Shown here: one piece after another, positions 1 to 7,946 of the stretch
How the letters are laid out: the number at the start of each line of letters is the position of its first letter
How positions within the stretch are numbered: the first letter of the stretch is position 1
Source: Rhodanobacteraceae bacterium
GTDB lineage: Bacteria > Pseudomonadota > Gammaproteobacteria > Xanthomonadales > Rhodanobacteraceae
Length of the DNA: 64,000 nucleotides
Direction: 5' to 3'
Assembly: GCA_004299555.1 (NCBI GenBank)
Contig: SCQU01000006.1
Location: 62,001 to 126,000 of the forward strand
Notes under the pieces: generated by a model
Told to the model about the DNA's origin: nothing
Databases searched by the model: none
Seen by the model: the letters and a program-made list of their open reading frames with translations, nothing else
Made by a program: the position numbers and the translations under genes

Positions 1-270
1 ATGGGGCTCAATTCGTTCCAGACCCTGAAACACATCGACGCCGACTACCTGAAGCTGGATCGCGCGATCACCGCCGACATCAGCCAGCACGCCGAGAACG
101 AACTGAAGGTACGGGAGCTGTGCTCGCAGGCGCACGCCGCCGGCAAGATGACCATGGTCGAGTGGATCGAGGAAGCCTCCAGCATGCCAGCCCTGTTTTC
201 GGCCGGCGTCCATTTCGCGCAGGGCAACTTCCTGGCGCCCCCCGCGCCCGAAATGCGCTACGTGACCTGA
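1..270 (+). CDS. EAL-domain protein, C-terminal fragment (FimX-like group)
   Basis: Only the last ~89 residues lie in the window, so the codon at base 1 is probably an internal Met. The fragment carries the late part of an EAL (cyclic di-GMP phosphodiesterase/receptor) fold: YLKLD near residue 17, and a closing segment FAQGNFLAPP that matches the usual xxQGxxxxxP end of EAL domains. The stretch that normally reads AEGVE here reads VEWIE, and the tail ending in EMRYVT resembles the C-terminus of FimX, a catalytically degenerate c-di-GMP receptor of type IV pilus control. I infer a FimX-like or related signalling protein; catalytic state cannot be judged because the EAL motif itself is outside the window. 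The downstream gene is convergent. Confidence 0.72.
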   Translation: MGLNSFQTLKHIDADYLKLDRAITADISQHAENELKVRELCSQAHAAGKMTMVEWIEEASSMPALFSAGVHFAQGNFLAPPAPEMRYVT

Positions 271-345
271 CGCCGGCAGGCGCGCGGAAGCCGGCGGTGC
301 CGAAGACACCGCGGATGTGGTGCGTTGCGGCTGCGGTACCTGAGG

Positions 346-1137
346 CTACGGTTCGAACTGCTCATCCAAAATGCGTTGCGCCAGGCTGCGCTCCGGGTCA
401 AACAGCAGCGTGATCGAACGCTCGTGCGCCTCGCGCACGTCAATCTGCACCGCATCGCGCACTTCGTGAAAATCGGCGGTGGCGCTGACCGGGCGATGTC
501 CCGGTTCCAGCACGCGCAGGCCCACCCGGGTCGCGACCGGCAGCAACGCTCCGCGCCAGCGGCGGGGCCGGAACGGACTGATCGGCGTCAACGCCAGCAC
601 GTTGGCATCCAGCGGCAGGATCGGACCGTGGGCCGAGAGGTTGTAGGCGGTCGAGCCAGCGGGCGTTGATACCAGCAGGCCATCGCACACCAGGCTTGCG
701 AGCTTCACCTTGCTATTCAGCGACACCTCGACGTGCGCGGCCTGGTTGGTCTGCCGCAGCAGGGATATTTCGTTGAATGCCAGCGCCGTCACCGCGCCGC
801 CAGCCGCCGCAGTCACCCGCATCTCGAGCGGGTGCAGCATTGCCGGGTGCGCGGCCGCGATCCGCGCCGGCAGGTCGTCTGGCGTATAGCCGTTCATGAG
901 GAATCCGACGCGGCCGAGCTTCATGCCGTACACCGGCAGTCCGCGATCCAGCTGCGCATGCAACGTGCGCAACATGAACCCGTCACCACCCAGCGCAACG
1001 ATGACATCGGCCGCATCCGGTGCCACGGCGCCGTAGCGGGTTTCAAGCGCAGCGCACGCATCACGCGCCGTGGCGGACGCCGAGGCGACGAATGCCAATC
1101 GCGGATGCACGCCCACCGGATGCAGGGCCGTGGTCAT
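346..1137 (-). CDS. nadK: NAD kinase
   Basis: Phosphorylates NAD to NADP in the cytoplasm, with ATP or polyphosphate as donor. The 263-residue product is slightly shorter than E. coli NadK (292). The GGDG nucleotide-binding/catalytic motif is at residues 50-53 (Asp52 the expected catalytic residue), followed by an FNE motif near 121-123 and the conserved block TPAGSTAYNLSAHGP around 158-172; the late segment LTPISPFRPRRWR is also typical. The ATG at 1137 has no strong Shine-Dalgarno sequence, but the frame begins close to the family start. It shares the minus strand with glutamate dehydrogenase, but a dispersed repeat lies between them, so co-transcription is uncertain. Confidence 0.95.
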   Translation of the reverse strand: MTTALHPVGVHPRLAFVASASATARDACAALETRYGAVAPDAADVIVALGGDGFMLRTLHAQLDRGLPVYGMKLGRVGFLMNGYTPDDLPARIAAAHPAMLHPLEMRVTAAAGGAVTALAFNEISLLRQTNQAAHVEVSLNSKVKLASLVCDGLLVSTPAGSTAYNLSAHGPILPLDANVLALTPISPFRPRRWRGALLPVATRVGLRVLEPGHRPVSATADFHEVRDAVQIDVREAHERSITLLFDPERSLAQRILDEQFEP

Positions 1138-1288
1138 GGCGTCAGTGTGGCGCGAACGCGGTCATTAGTGAATCACCACCCGGTATCGCCGGACGGCATC
1201 CCACCGATGCGGTCTGGTTGCGCGGCCGCGTCACCCCCTTGGTCCCGAAGGCGGTGGGCACCACAAGCCCAGCCGCAGGTGCCGTGAA

Positions 1289-1496
1289 CCGCTGAAGAGT
1301 CGTCGCGAGCGACGGCAGATTGCGGGTCGCCGGCGGGCCGGAAGCGGAGGGTACCCGTCGGTACATGGGCATGACCCGCCGCATCCGCCGCGCACCTTGC
1401 GGGCCATTCGCTTCGCGAATGTTTGCTCCGGCATCCTGCCTCCGCAGTCCGGGCACCGCCGGCGCGCAAGCTGCCGGGCGCAGCAGGCCATTCAGG
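1289..1496. repeat. Dispersed intergenic repeat, copy A (behind gdhB stop)
   Basis: This non-coding block matches 58975-59255. The outer end (from 1289, CCGCTGAA, then TCGCGAGCGA) and the inner end (from about 1400 to 1496) are nearly identical between copies; the middle aligns loosely, and copy A is about 73 bases shorter. Inside is a perfect hairpin, arms CATTCGC and GCGAATG with a 3-base loop at 1405-1421. The block ends six bases before the stop codon of gdhB. The stretch 1138-1288 between nadK and the repeat shows nothing recognisable. Short frames crossing this block translate to Arg/Ser-rich sequence and are not credible genes. Confidence 0.85.
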
Positions 1497-1502
1497 CATC
1501 CA

Positions 1503-4500
1503 TCAACCGGCCTGCGCCAGTTGGGCCAACCGCCGCAGCGCGACCGACGCGATCGGGTAGTCGACATCCACGCTGCGGATTTCATTGAGCATGCCGCGCG
1601 TGAACTTCAACTGCGGATCATCGCGGTCGAGCCACGCCGATACCGCACCATCGGCACTTTGCTTGCCGTGCTCGGAGTTGAGGATCTCGCGCACCATCTT
1701 GCGCTGTTGGACCGCCAGCTCGTCACGCAGGGCGCCGCGCGCCTGTGCGTGCCAGCGGCTCTCGACGACCAGTTTTTCAATCTGGCTGCGCAGCCATTCG
1801 ATGTCCAGCGCCTCGCCGAGGTCAAAGAACACGCGTGCGACGTGCTCGACCGGACGCCCGGATTCAAGCGAGGTTTCCAGTACATCCATCGCGACTTCCA
1901 GCGACGGGACGGTGGCCATGTGGCGCGCCAGCTCCGCCGGGAACCCAAGTCCCTTCCAGCCATCGAGGCGCGCGTTCCACGCCGCGCGCGTGGTCTCGCC
2001 CAACGCCGCGGGCAGCGCCTCGCGCAGTGTGTCCATCCCCGGCTGGTAGCGTTCGACGAGCGCCGAAATGCCGAGGGCCGACCCGCCGCGATTGAGCAGC
2101 CACCGTGTCATGCCGCGCAGCAACGACCAGATTTTCATCAGCGCGTCGGTCTGTGCTGCGGTCGGAACCTTGCCGTCCAGCGCATCGATCGCCGCCCACA
2201 GTTCGCGTGCGTGCAGGATCTGCCGCGCCGCATTGTAGGCCTTGACCACCGCCGCAGCCGTTTGCCCGGTGTCTTCCTGGGTGCGCAGCACGAAGGTTGC
2301 GCCCATGCGATTGACGATCGAGTTGGTGACGACCGTCGAGATGATTTCGCGCTTCAGCCGGTGCCGCTGCATGTGGGTTGCGTACTTGGCATGCAGCGGC
2401 TCGGGGAAGTAGCTCATCAGCTCGTGCGACAGGAACGGGTCCTCCGGTACGTCCGAATCCACCAGCTCCTGGAACAGCACGATTTTGGAGTACGACAGCA
2501 GGATCGCCAGTTCCGGCCGCGTCAGGCCGAGGTGGTGCGTGCGCCGCTCAGCCAGCTCGGAATCGGTCGGCAGCGACTCGATCTGGCGGTCGAGCTGGCC
2601 GCGCGCCTCGAGCGTGCGGATGAAGTGCGCCATGGTCCCGATGCGCCCGACCGACATGTGCTCCATGAGGCCCAGCGCGACGTTCTGCCGGTAGTTGTCG
2701 CGCAACACCAGCTGCGCCACTTCGTCGGTCATCGAGTGCAGCAGCTTGTTGCGCGCCTCGATGTCCATTTCCTTGCGCTGCACCGCGTCGTTCAGCAGGA
2801 TCTTGATGTTGACCTCATGGTCGGACGTGTCCACGCCTGCGGAGTTGTCGATGAAGTCGGTATTGAGGATCACGCCCGCCTGTGCCGCCTCGACGCGGCC
2901 CTTCTGCGTGAAGCCGAGATTGCCGCCTTCGCCGACGATCTTGCACCTGAGGTCGCCGCCGTTGATCCGCAGCGCGTTGTTGGCACGATCGCCAACGTCG
3001 GCGTTGGACTCGGATGCCGCCTTGACGTAGGTGCCGATACCGCCATTCCACAGCAGGTCAACCGGGGCCTTGAGGATCGCGCTGATCATCTCGGTTGGCG
3101 ACAACGACTCGACGCCATCGGCAATCCCGAGCGCGCGGCGCATCTCGGGCGTGATCGTGATGGCCTTAAGGCTGCGCGCAAACACGCCGCCACCCTTGGA
3201 GATCAGCGCCTTGTTGTAGTCGTCCCACGACGAGCGCGGCAGTGCAAACATGCGTTCACGTTCGGCAAACGACTTCTCCGTGTCCGGCGCGGGGTCGATG
3301 AAGATATGCCGGTGATCGAACGCGGCCAGCAGGCGCGTGTGCCGTGAACGCAGGAGGCCGTTGCCAAACACGTCGCCCGACATGTCGCCGATGCCGACGC
3401 AAGTGAAGTCTTCGGCCTGGCAATCGCGGCCCAGCGAGCGGAAGTGGCACTTCACCGACTCCCAGCCGCCGCGCGAGGTGATGCCCATGTCCTTGTGGTC
3501 AAACCCGGCCGAACCACCCGACGCGTAGGCATCGCCCAGCCAGTAGCCATGCGCGATGGAAATGCCGTTGGCGATATCGGAAAACTTCGCCGTGCCCTTG
3601 TCGGCCGCGACCACGAGGTACGGATCGTCCGCGTCGTGGCGCACCACATCGGCCGGATGCAGCACCTTGTTGGCTGCCGTATCGATGTTGTCGGTAATGT
3701 CCAGCAGGCCGTTCATGAACATCTTGTAGCAGGCGATGCCCTCAGCCAGCACCGCATCCCGGTCGCCCCCCACGGGCGAGCGCTTGACGAAGAACCCGCC
3801 CTTGGACCCCACCGGCACGATCACCGTGTTCTTCACCATCTGTGCCTTGACCAGGCCCAGCACCTCGGTGCGGAAGTCCTCGCGGCGGTCGGACCAGCGG
3901 ATGCCACCGCGTGCGACCGGCCCAAACCGCAGGTGGACGCCTTCCACCCGTGGCGCGTACACCCAGATTTCACGATACGGTACGGGCTTGGGCACGTCCG
4001 GCACCTGGTGCGAATCGAGCTTGTAGGCGATGTACTCGGCGGGCTTGCCATCATGCAGCTGCCAGTAGTTGGTGCGCAGCGTGGCGCGGATGAGGCCCAT
4101 GAACCCGCGCAGGATGCGGTCATCGTCCAGACTGGAAACGTCGACCAGCAGGGTCTTGATGGCGTTGATCAGTCCATCGACCTGTTCACCGCGCGGCTTT
4201 TCCAGCAACGCCGCAACGCGCTTGACGAAATCCGGATTGGCCCGGCACACGGTTTCCGGCGTCAGCGCCGTGAGCTCACGCTCGAGGTCGGCGCGCGCCT
4301 GCTTGCGGCTCGCGGCGTCATCCTGCTCGCGGCGCACGTCGAACTTGGCTTCAAACAGCTCAACCAGCAGGCCCGCAATCATCGGATAGCGGTTGAGGGT
4401 TTCCTCCATGTAGGCCTGCGAGAACGGCGTACCGACCTGTTGCTGGTACTTGCAGTAGCCGCGCAGCATCGCAATCTGGCGCCAGCCAAGGCCGGCGACC

Positions 4501-6455
4501 AGCAGCAGCGTATTGAAACGGTCGCTTTCCGCCTGGCCATGCCAGATTGCGGCAAACGCGGCTTCAAAACGCGCATGCACGTCCTCAAGCTTGAACTTCA
4601 AGGGTGACGCCGGGCGCACCACGAAGTCCTGGATGCAGGCCTTGGTGCCGTGCAGGTCCAGGGCGTGGACGTTTTCGGTGTCGACCTTGAGGCCGGCATT
4701 TTCCAGCAGCGGCAACGCGTCGGACAGCGGGATGTCATCGCCCGCGCGGAAAATCTTGAAGTGCAACTCGCCAGGCGTCCGGTAGGACTCGTGGAAGGCC
4801 AGGCGCATGTCCTCGCCGTGGTCGGTCAGCGCCGTCAGGATGCCAACGTCCTCGGCCGCGCGCGCGATCGTCTGCTCTTCGATGTAGGTCGAGGGCAGCG
4901 TGCTGCCCCAGCGGCTGGCCAGCTGTGTGCCGCGCTCCTCGCCGAGGCCGCCCACCAGCGCCGCCCGCAGCTCGTCGTGCCAGCTGCGCACGATCGGTGC
5001 GAGCCGGGATTCCAGCGCCGCCAGATCGACGTTTACGCTGTCACCCGTGCGCGGGCGCACGACCACATGCATCCGCGCCATTGGCGCGTCGCCGATCTGC
5101 ACCGTGGCATCGGCACTGGTACCGTGCAGTTCGCGCCGCAGCATGTCCTGCACGCGTTCGCCGACGGCCGCGTTGTAATGGTCGCGCGGAATGAACACCA
5201 GGCACGAGAAGAACCGGCCATAGGCGTCGCGCCGCACGAACAGCCGCGCCTGGCGGCGTTCATTTACCTCGAAAATGCCTTCGGCCAGCGTGTAGACCTC
5301 ATCGCTCGACGCCTGCAGCAATTCGTCGCGCGGCAAGGTTTCCAGGATCGAACGGAACGCCTTGCCGGAATGCGATTGTGGGCGCAGCCCCGACCGGTGC
5401 TCCGCGGTTTCAAACTTCTTGCGCACCAGCGGCACGTCCTGCGGACGGCGCATGTAGGAGGTCGAGGTATACAGGCCGAGGAAACGTGACTCGCCGGTCG
5501 GCTTGCCCTTGCGGTCAAAGCGCAGCACGCCGATGTAGTCCATGTAGCCCGCGCGATGCACGCGCGAACGCGCGTTGGTCTTGGTCAGGATGATGGCGTC
5601 CATCGAACCGGACTGCGGCAGGCGGCTCGCGGTCAGGCTCTTGACCGAACGCGGCGCGGTGGCCAGGCCCGGGTCGCGCAGGATGCCGAGGCCGGACCCC
5701 GCGCGCGCCTTCAGGAGCTCGTCCCCTTTTTCCGCCACCACGTCATATTCGCGGTAACCAAGGAACGTGAAATGGTTGTCCGCGGCCCAGCGCAGGAACG
5801 CCTGGCCTTCCGCGACCTCCTCCGGACCGAGGATGGTGTTGCCCTCGCCGAGGGTGTCGGCAATGGCCAGCATCTTGTCGTGCATGGCCTGCCAGTCATC
5901 GACCGCCGCATGGACGTCCGCCAGCGCCGCGGCCACGGCCGCCTGCAGCTTGTCCAGCGTAGCCTGGTCGACCCGATCGATTTCGGCATACATCACCGAC
6001 TCCGCCGGGCCGGCACCCGCACACGCGGTCACGCCTTGCAGATGGCCGTGCGCATCGCGCTGCACGTCCAGAACCGGATGCACCATCCGGTGCAACCGTA
6101 CGCCCACGCTGCCAACCGCCATTTCCAGCGAATCCACCAGGAACGGTGCATCGTCGGTGGCAACCTCGATGATCGAATGCGGCGAGCTCCAGCCCTGCTG
6201 CCCACGCTCGGGATTGAACGCGCGCACGCGGGTGCTGCCCGCAGCGCGCTGGTGCATCCAGCCGAACAGGTCAGCGACCAGCGCACCCCAATGCTCCGCT
6301 CCGCGCGGCGCCAGTTCCTCGACGTCAAGTTCGGCGCAGACGAGCTTGGCGAAGGCCTCGGCAGCATTGGCGTCGGCAGCGCCGACCCGGCCACGGACCG
6401 CGGCCGCGATGGCCGTAATTTCAGCGCCTCCGGTGGAGGTACGCAGTGCATTCAT
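1503..6455 (-). CDS. gdhB: NAD-specific glutamate dehydrogenase, large (180 kDa) type
   Basis: Catalyses NAD-linked oxidative deamination of glutamate to 2-oxoglutarate and ammonia. With 1650 residues it fits the giant GDH family of Proteobacteria and Streptomyces (about 1600-1650). The N-terminal half holds ACT-like regulatory segments (for example APFLVDSLEMAV near residue 90); the dehydrogenase core lies in the second half, with GSKGGFFVKR (substrate/catalytic lysine region), VGIGDMSGDVFGNG and the dinucleotide-binding-side block GEGGNLGFTQKGR. The frame is open another 101 codons upstream to 6758, but that extension overlaps the divergent efflux gene and looks unlike GDH; I chose the ATG at 6455, where family-like sequence begins. 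Its product feeds the 2-oxoglutarate dehydrogenase encoded further along. Confidence 0.95.
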   Translation of the reverse strand: MNALRTSTGGAEITAIAAAVRGRVGAADANAAEAFAKLVCAELDVEELAPRGAEHWGALVADLFGWMHQRAAGSTRVRAFNPERGQQGWSSPHSIIEVATDDAPFLVDSLEMAVGSVGVRLHRMVHPVLDVQRDAHGHLQGVTACAGAGPAESVMYAEIDRVDQATLDKLQAAVAAALADVHAAVDDWQAMHDKMLAIADTLGEGNTILGPEEVAEGQAFLRWAADNHFTFLGYREYDVVAEKGDELLKARAGSGLGILRDPGLATAPRSVKSLTASRLPQSGSMDAIILTKTNARSRVHRAGYMDYIGVLRFDRKGKPTGESRFLGLYTSTSYMRRPQDVPLVRKKFETAEHRSGLRPQSHSGKAFRSILETLPRDELLQASSDEVYTLAEGIFEVNERRQARLFVRRDAYGRFFSCLVFIPRDHYNAAVGERVQDMLRRELHGTSADATVQIGDAPMARMHVVVRPRTGDSVNVDLAALESRLAPIVRSWHDELRAALVGGLGEERGTQLASRWGSTLPSTYIEEQTIARAAEDVGILTALTDHGEDMRLAFHESYRTPGELHFKIFRAGDDIPLSDALPLLENAGLKVDTENVHALDLHGTKACIQDFVVRPASPLKFKLEDVHARFEAAFAAIWHGQAESDRFNTLLLVAGLGWRQIAMLRGYCKYQQQVGTPFSQAYMEETLNRYPMIAGLLVELFEAKFDVRREQDDAASRKQARADLERELTALTPETVCRANPDFVKRVAALLEKPRGEQVDGLINAIKTLLVDVSSLDDDRILRGFMGLIRATLRTNYWQLHDGKPAEYIAYKLDSHQVPDVPKPVPYREIWVYAPRVEGVHLRFGPVARGGIRWSDRREDFRTEVLGLVKAQMVKNTVIVPVGSKGGFFVKRSPVGGDRDAVLAEGIACYKMFMNGLLDITDNIDTAANKVLHPADVVRHDADDPYLVVAADKGTAKFSDIANGISIAHGYWLGDAYASGGSAGFDHKDMGITSRGGWESVKCHFRSLGRDCQAEDFTCVGIGDMSGDVFGNGLLRSRHTRLLAAFDHRHIFIDPAPDTEKSFAERERMFALPRSSWDDYNKALISKGGGVFARSLKAITITPEMRRALGIADGVESLSPTEMISAILKAPVDLLWNGGIGTYVKAASESNADVGDRANNALRINGGDLRCKIVGEGGNLGFTQKGRVEAAQAGVILNTDFIDNSAGVDTSDHEVNIKILLNDAVQRKEMDIEARNKLLHSMTDEVAQLVLRDNYRQNVALGLMEHMSVGRIGTMAHFIRTLEARGQLDRQIESLPTDSELAERRTHHLGLTRPELAILLSYSKIVLFQELVDSDVPEDPFLSHELMSYFPEPLHAKYATHMQRHRLKREIISTVVTNSIVNRMGATFVLRTQEDTGQTAAAVVKAYNAARQILHARELWAAIDALDGKVPTAAQTDALMKIWSLLRGMTRWLLNRGGSALGISALVERYQPGMDTLREALPAALGETTRAAWNARLDGWKGLGFPAELARHMATVPSLEVAMDVLETSLESGRPVEHVARVFFDLGEALDIEWLRSQIEKLVVESRWHAQARGALRDELAVQQRKMVREILNSEHGKQSADGAVSAWLDRDDPQLKFTRGMLNEIRSVDVDYPIASVALRRLAQLAQAG

Positions 6456-6749
6456 GTCGATTCGACTGAGGTTGATTAGGGAACGCCTAGAATACTGCGC
6501 CAGGCCAATACCGATCCACCCCATGCGGTCGCGGGACGGCGTAAACGCAAGGCGCGCACGCGCCTGATCCACGGGCTCGACACGGTTTTGGCGGCACCTG
6601 CGCAGCGCCGCCGACGGCCGTGCCGGGGTAGGCACATCACAGCTGAACGCGACGCCGAAAACCATTGCCCCATGACTGTTGACCCGTGGCGAATGCGGCA
6701 ATTTGCGCGATAATGGCCGATTACTGACCTGTTGAGTAGAGAAATCGCG
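6456..6749. other. Divergent intergenic region, gdhB / RND efflux genes
   Basis: About 294 bases separate the chosen starts of gdhB (minus) and the RND adaptor (plus), so both promoters should lie here. A GATAAT hexamer preceded by TGCGC at about 6710-6715 could be the -10 of the efflux genes; the nearest TTGACC is about 24 bases further upstream, too far for a standard -35. No clear inverted-repeat operator was seen and there is no TetR- or LysR-type regulator next to the pump. Confidence 0.4.
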
Positions 6750-7934
6750 ATGTCCCATTCGCTCTATCGCGTCGCCGGAAGCGTCGCGCTGATCCTCCTA
6801 CTCAGTGCCTGCAGCCACTCCGCTCCGCCCGCCGCCGCCGTGCCCGAAATCGGCGTGGTCATCGCGCAACCGCAAACCGTCCCCCTGACCCGCAATTTCG
6901 TCGGCCGGCTGTCGGCCTACCGCAGCGCGGATGTGCGCGCGCGGGTTGCGGGCGTGCTGCTGAAACGCGACTACCAGGAAGGCAGCGAGGTCAAGGCCGG
7001 ACAGCTCCTGTTCCAGATCGATCCGGCCCCGCTCAAGGCCGCACTGGCAAACGCCGAAGCCGGGCTGGCGCAGGCTGAAGCGGCCTACACCAACGCACGC
7101 GTCAACGCGCAACGTGCGCAAAGCCTCGCGCCCGAGGGTTACATTTCCAGGACCGATCTGGACAACGCCGAGGCGGCCGCGCGCACCACGCGCGCCCAGG
7201 TGCAGGCCGCCAGGGCACAGGTCCAGACCGCGCGCATCAATCTTGGCTACGCCAGCGTCACGGCGCCGATCGCGGGCCGCGCCGGCGAGCAGCAGGTCAC
7301 CGAAGGCGCCCTGGTCGGCAACGGCAGCGATACGTTGCTCACGACCATCGATCAGATTGACCCGCTGTATGTGAATTTCACCATCAGCGTCGGCGAGCTC
7401 GACCAGCTGCGCCAGGCCCAGCAGGGTGGCGGCGTGCAACTGCGCCAGATGAACAAGGCAACGGTCAAGGTCACGCTGCAAGACGGCACCGTCTACCCAC
7501 AAACCGGCAGCGTTGATTTTTCCTCGGTCAACGTCAACCCGGCGACGGGCGCGGTCAACCTGCGCGCCCTGCTGCCCAACCCCGCGCACACGTTGTTGCC
7601 GGGCACGTTCGTGACCCTCACCGTGGGGCTGGGGGAACGCCACAACGCGTACCTGGTGCCGCAGGCCGCAGTACAACGCGACACCGCCGGCACCTATGTG
7701 TTCGTCGTCGGCAAGGACGGCAAGGTCGCGCGGAGGAACGTCACCACCGCCGGTACGCACGGCGTGGACTGGGTGGTTACCCACGGCCTCGACAAGGGCG
7801 ATGCGGTCGTGGTGTCGGGCATCCAGGTCGTCCATCCCGGCGGCACCGCCAAGGCCGTACCATGGCAACCGGCGGCGCCCCCAGCCAGCGCGATGACGGC
7901 CGGCGCCCCTGCCGCAGCCGCCACCGCGAAGTAA
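6750..7934 (+). CDS. RND efflux periplasmic adaptor (membrane fusion) lipoprotein
   Basis: Links an inner-membrane RND pump to an outer-membrane channel. The N-terminus is a lipoprotein signal: hydrophobic VALILLLSAC with the lipobox Cys near residue 21. The rest has the AcrA/MexA order: beta-barrel and lipoyl halves around a long alpha-helical hairpin rich in Ala, Gln and Glu (about 90-170), then the second lipoyl half (INLGYASVTAPIAGRAGEQQ is not quoted in full elsewhere; key core TAPIAGR) and a barrel domain with NGSDTLLTTI. A TTG six codons upstream is an alternative start. The pump gene follows after 12 bases, so the two are surely co-transcribed. Substrates cannot be read from sequence. 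Confidence 0.93.
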   Translation: MSHSLYRVAGSVALILLLSACSHSAPPAAAVPEIGVVIAQPQTVPLTRNFVGRLSAYRSADVRARVAGVLLKRDYQEGSEVKAGQLLFQIDPAPLKAALANAEAGLAQAEAAYTNARVNAQRAQSLAPEGYISRTDLDNAEAAARTTRAQVQAARAQVQTARINLGYASVTAPIAGRAGEQQVTEGALVGNGSDTLLTTIDQIDPLYVNFTISVGELDQLRQAQQGGGVQLRQMNKATVKVTLQDGTVYPQTGSVDFSSVNVNPATGAVNLRALLPNPAHTLLPGTFVTLTVGLGERHNAYLVPQAAVQRDTAGTYVFVVGKDGKVARRNVTTAGTHGVDWVVTHGLDKGDAVVVSGIQVVHPGGTAKAVPWQPAAPPASAMTAGAPAAAATAK

Positions 7935-7946
7935 CAGGCCACCGGC

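Noticed and set aside
1142-1585. Small minus-strand frames over the repeat at 1289-1496
   Set aside because: Arg/Ser/Gly-rich translations repeated at 58975-59255 reflect the DNA repeat, not a protein family.
1320-3347. 675-codon open frame on the plus strand
   Set aside because: It is antisense to gdhB, rich in Arg/His/Gln, and matches no family; such frames arise from high-GC codon use.
6456-6758. N-terminal extension of glutamate dehydrogenase by 101 residues
   Set aside because: It crosses the start of the divergent efflux gene, has unusual composition and no family likeness; the ATG at 6455 fits better.
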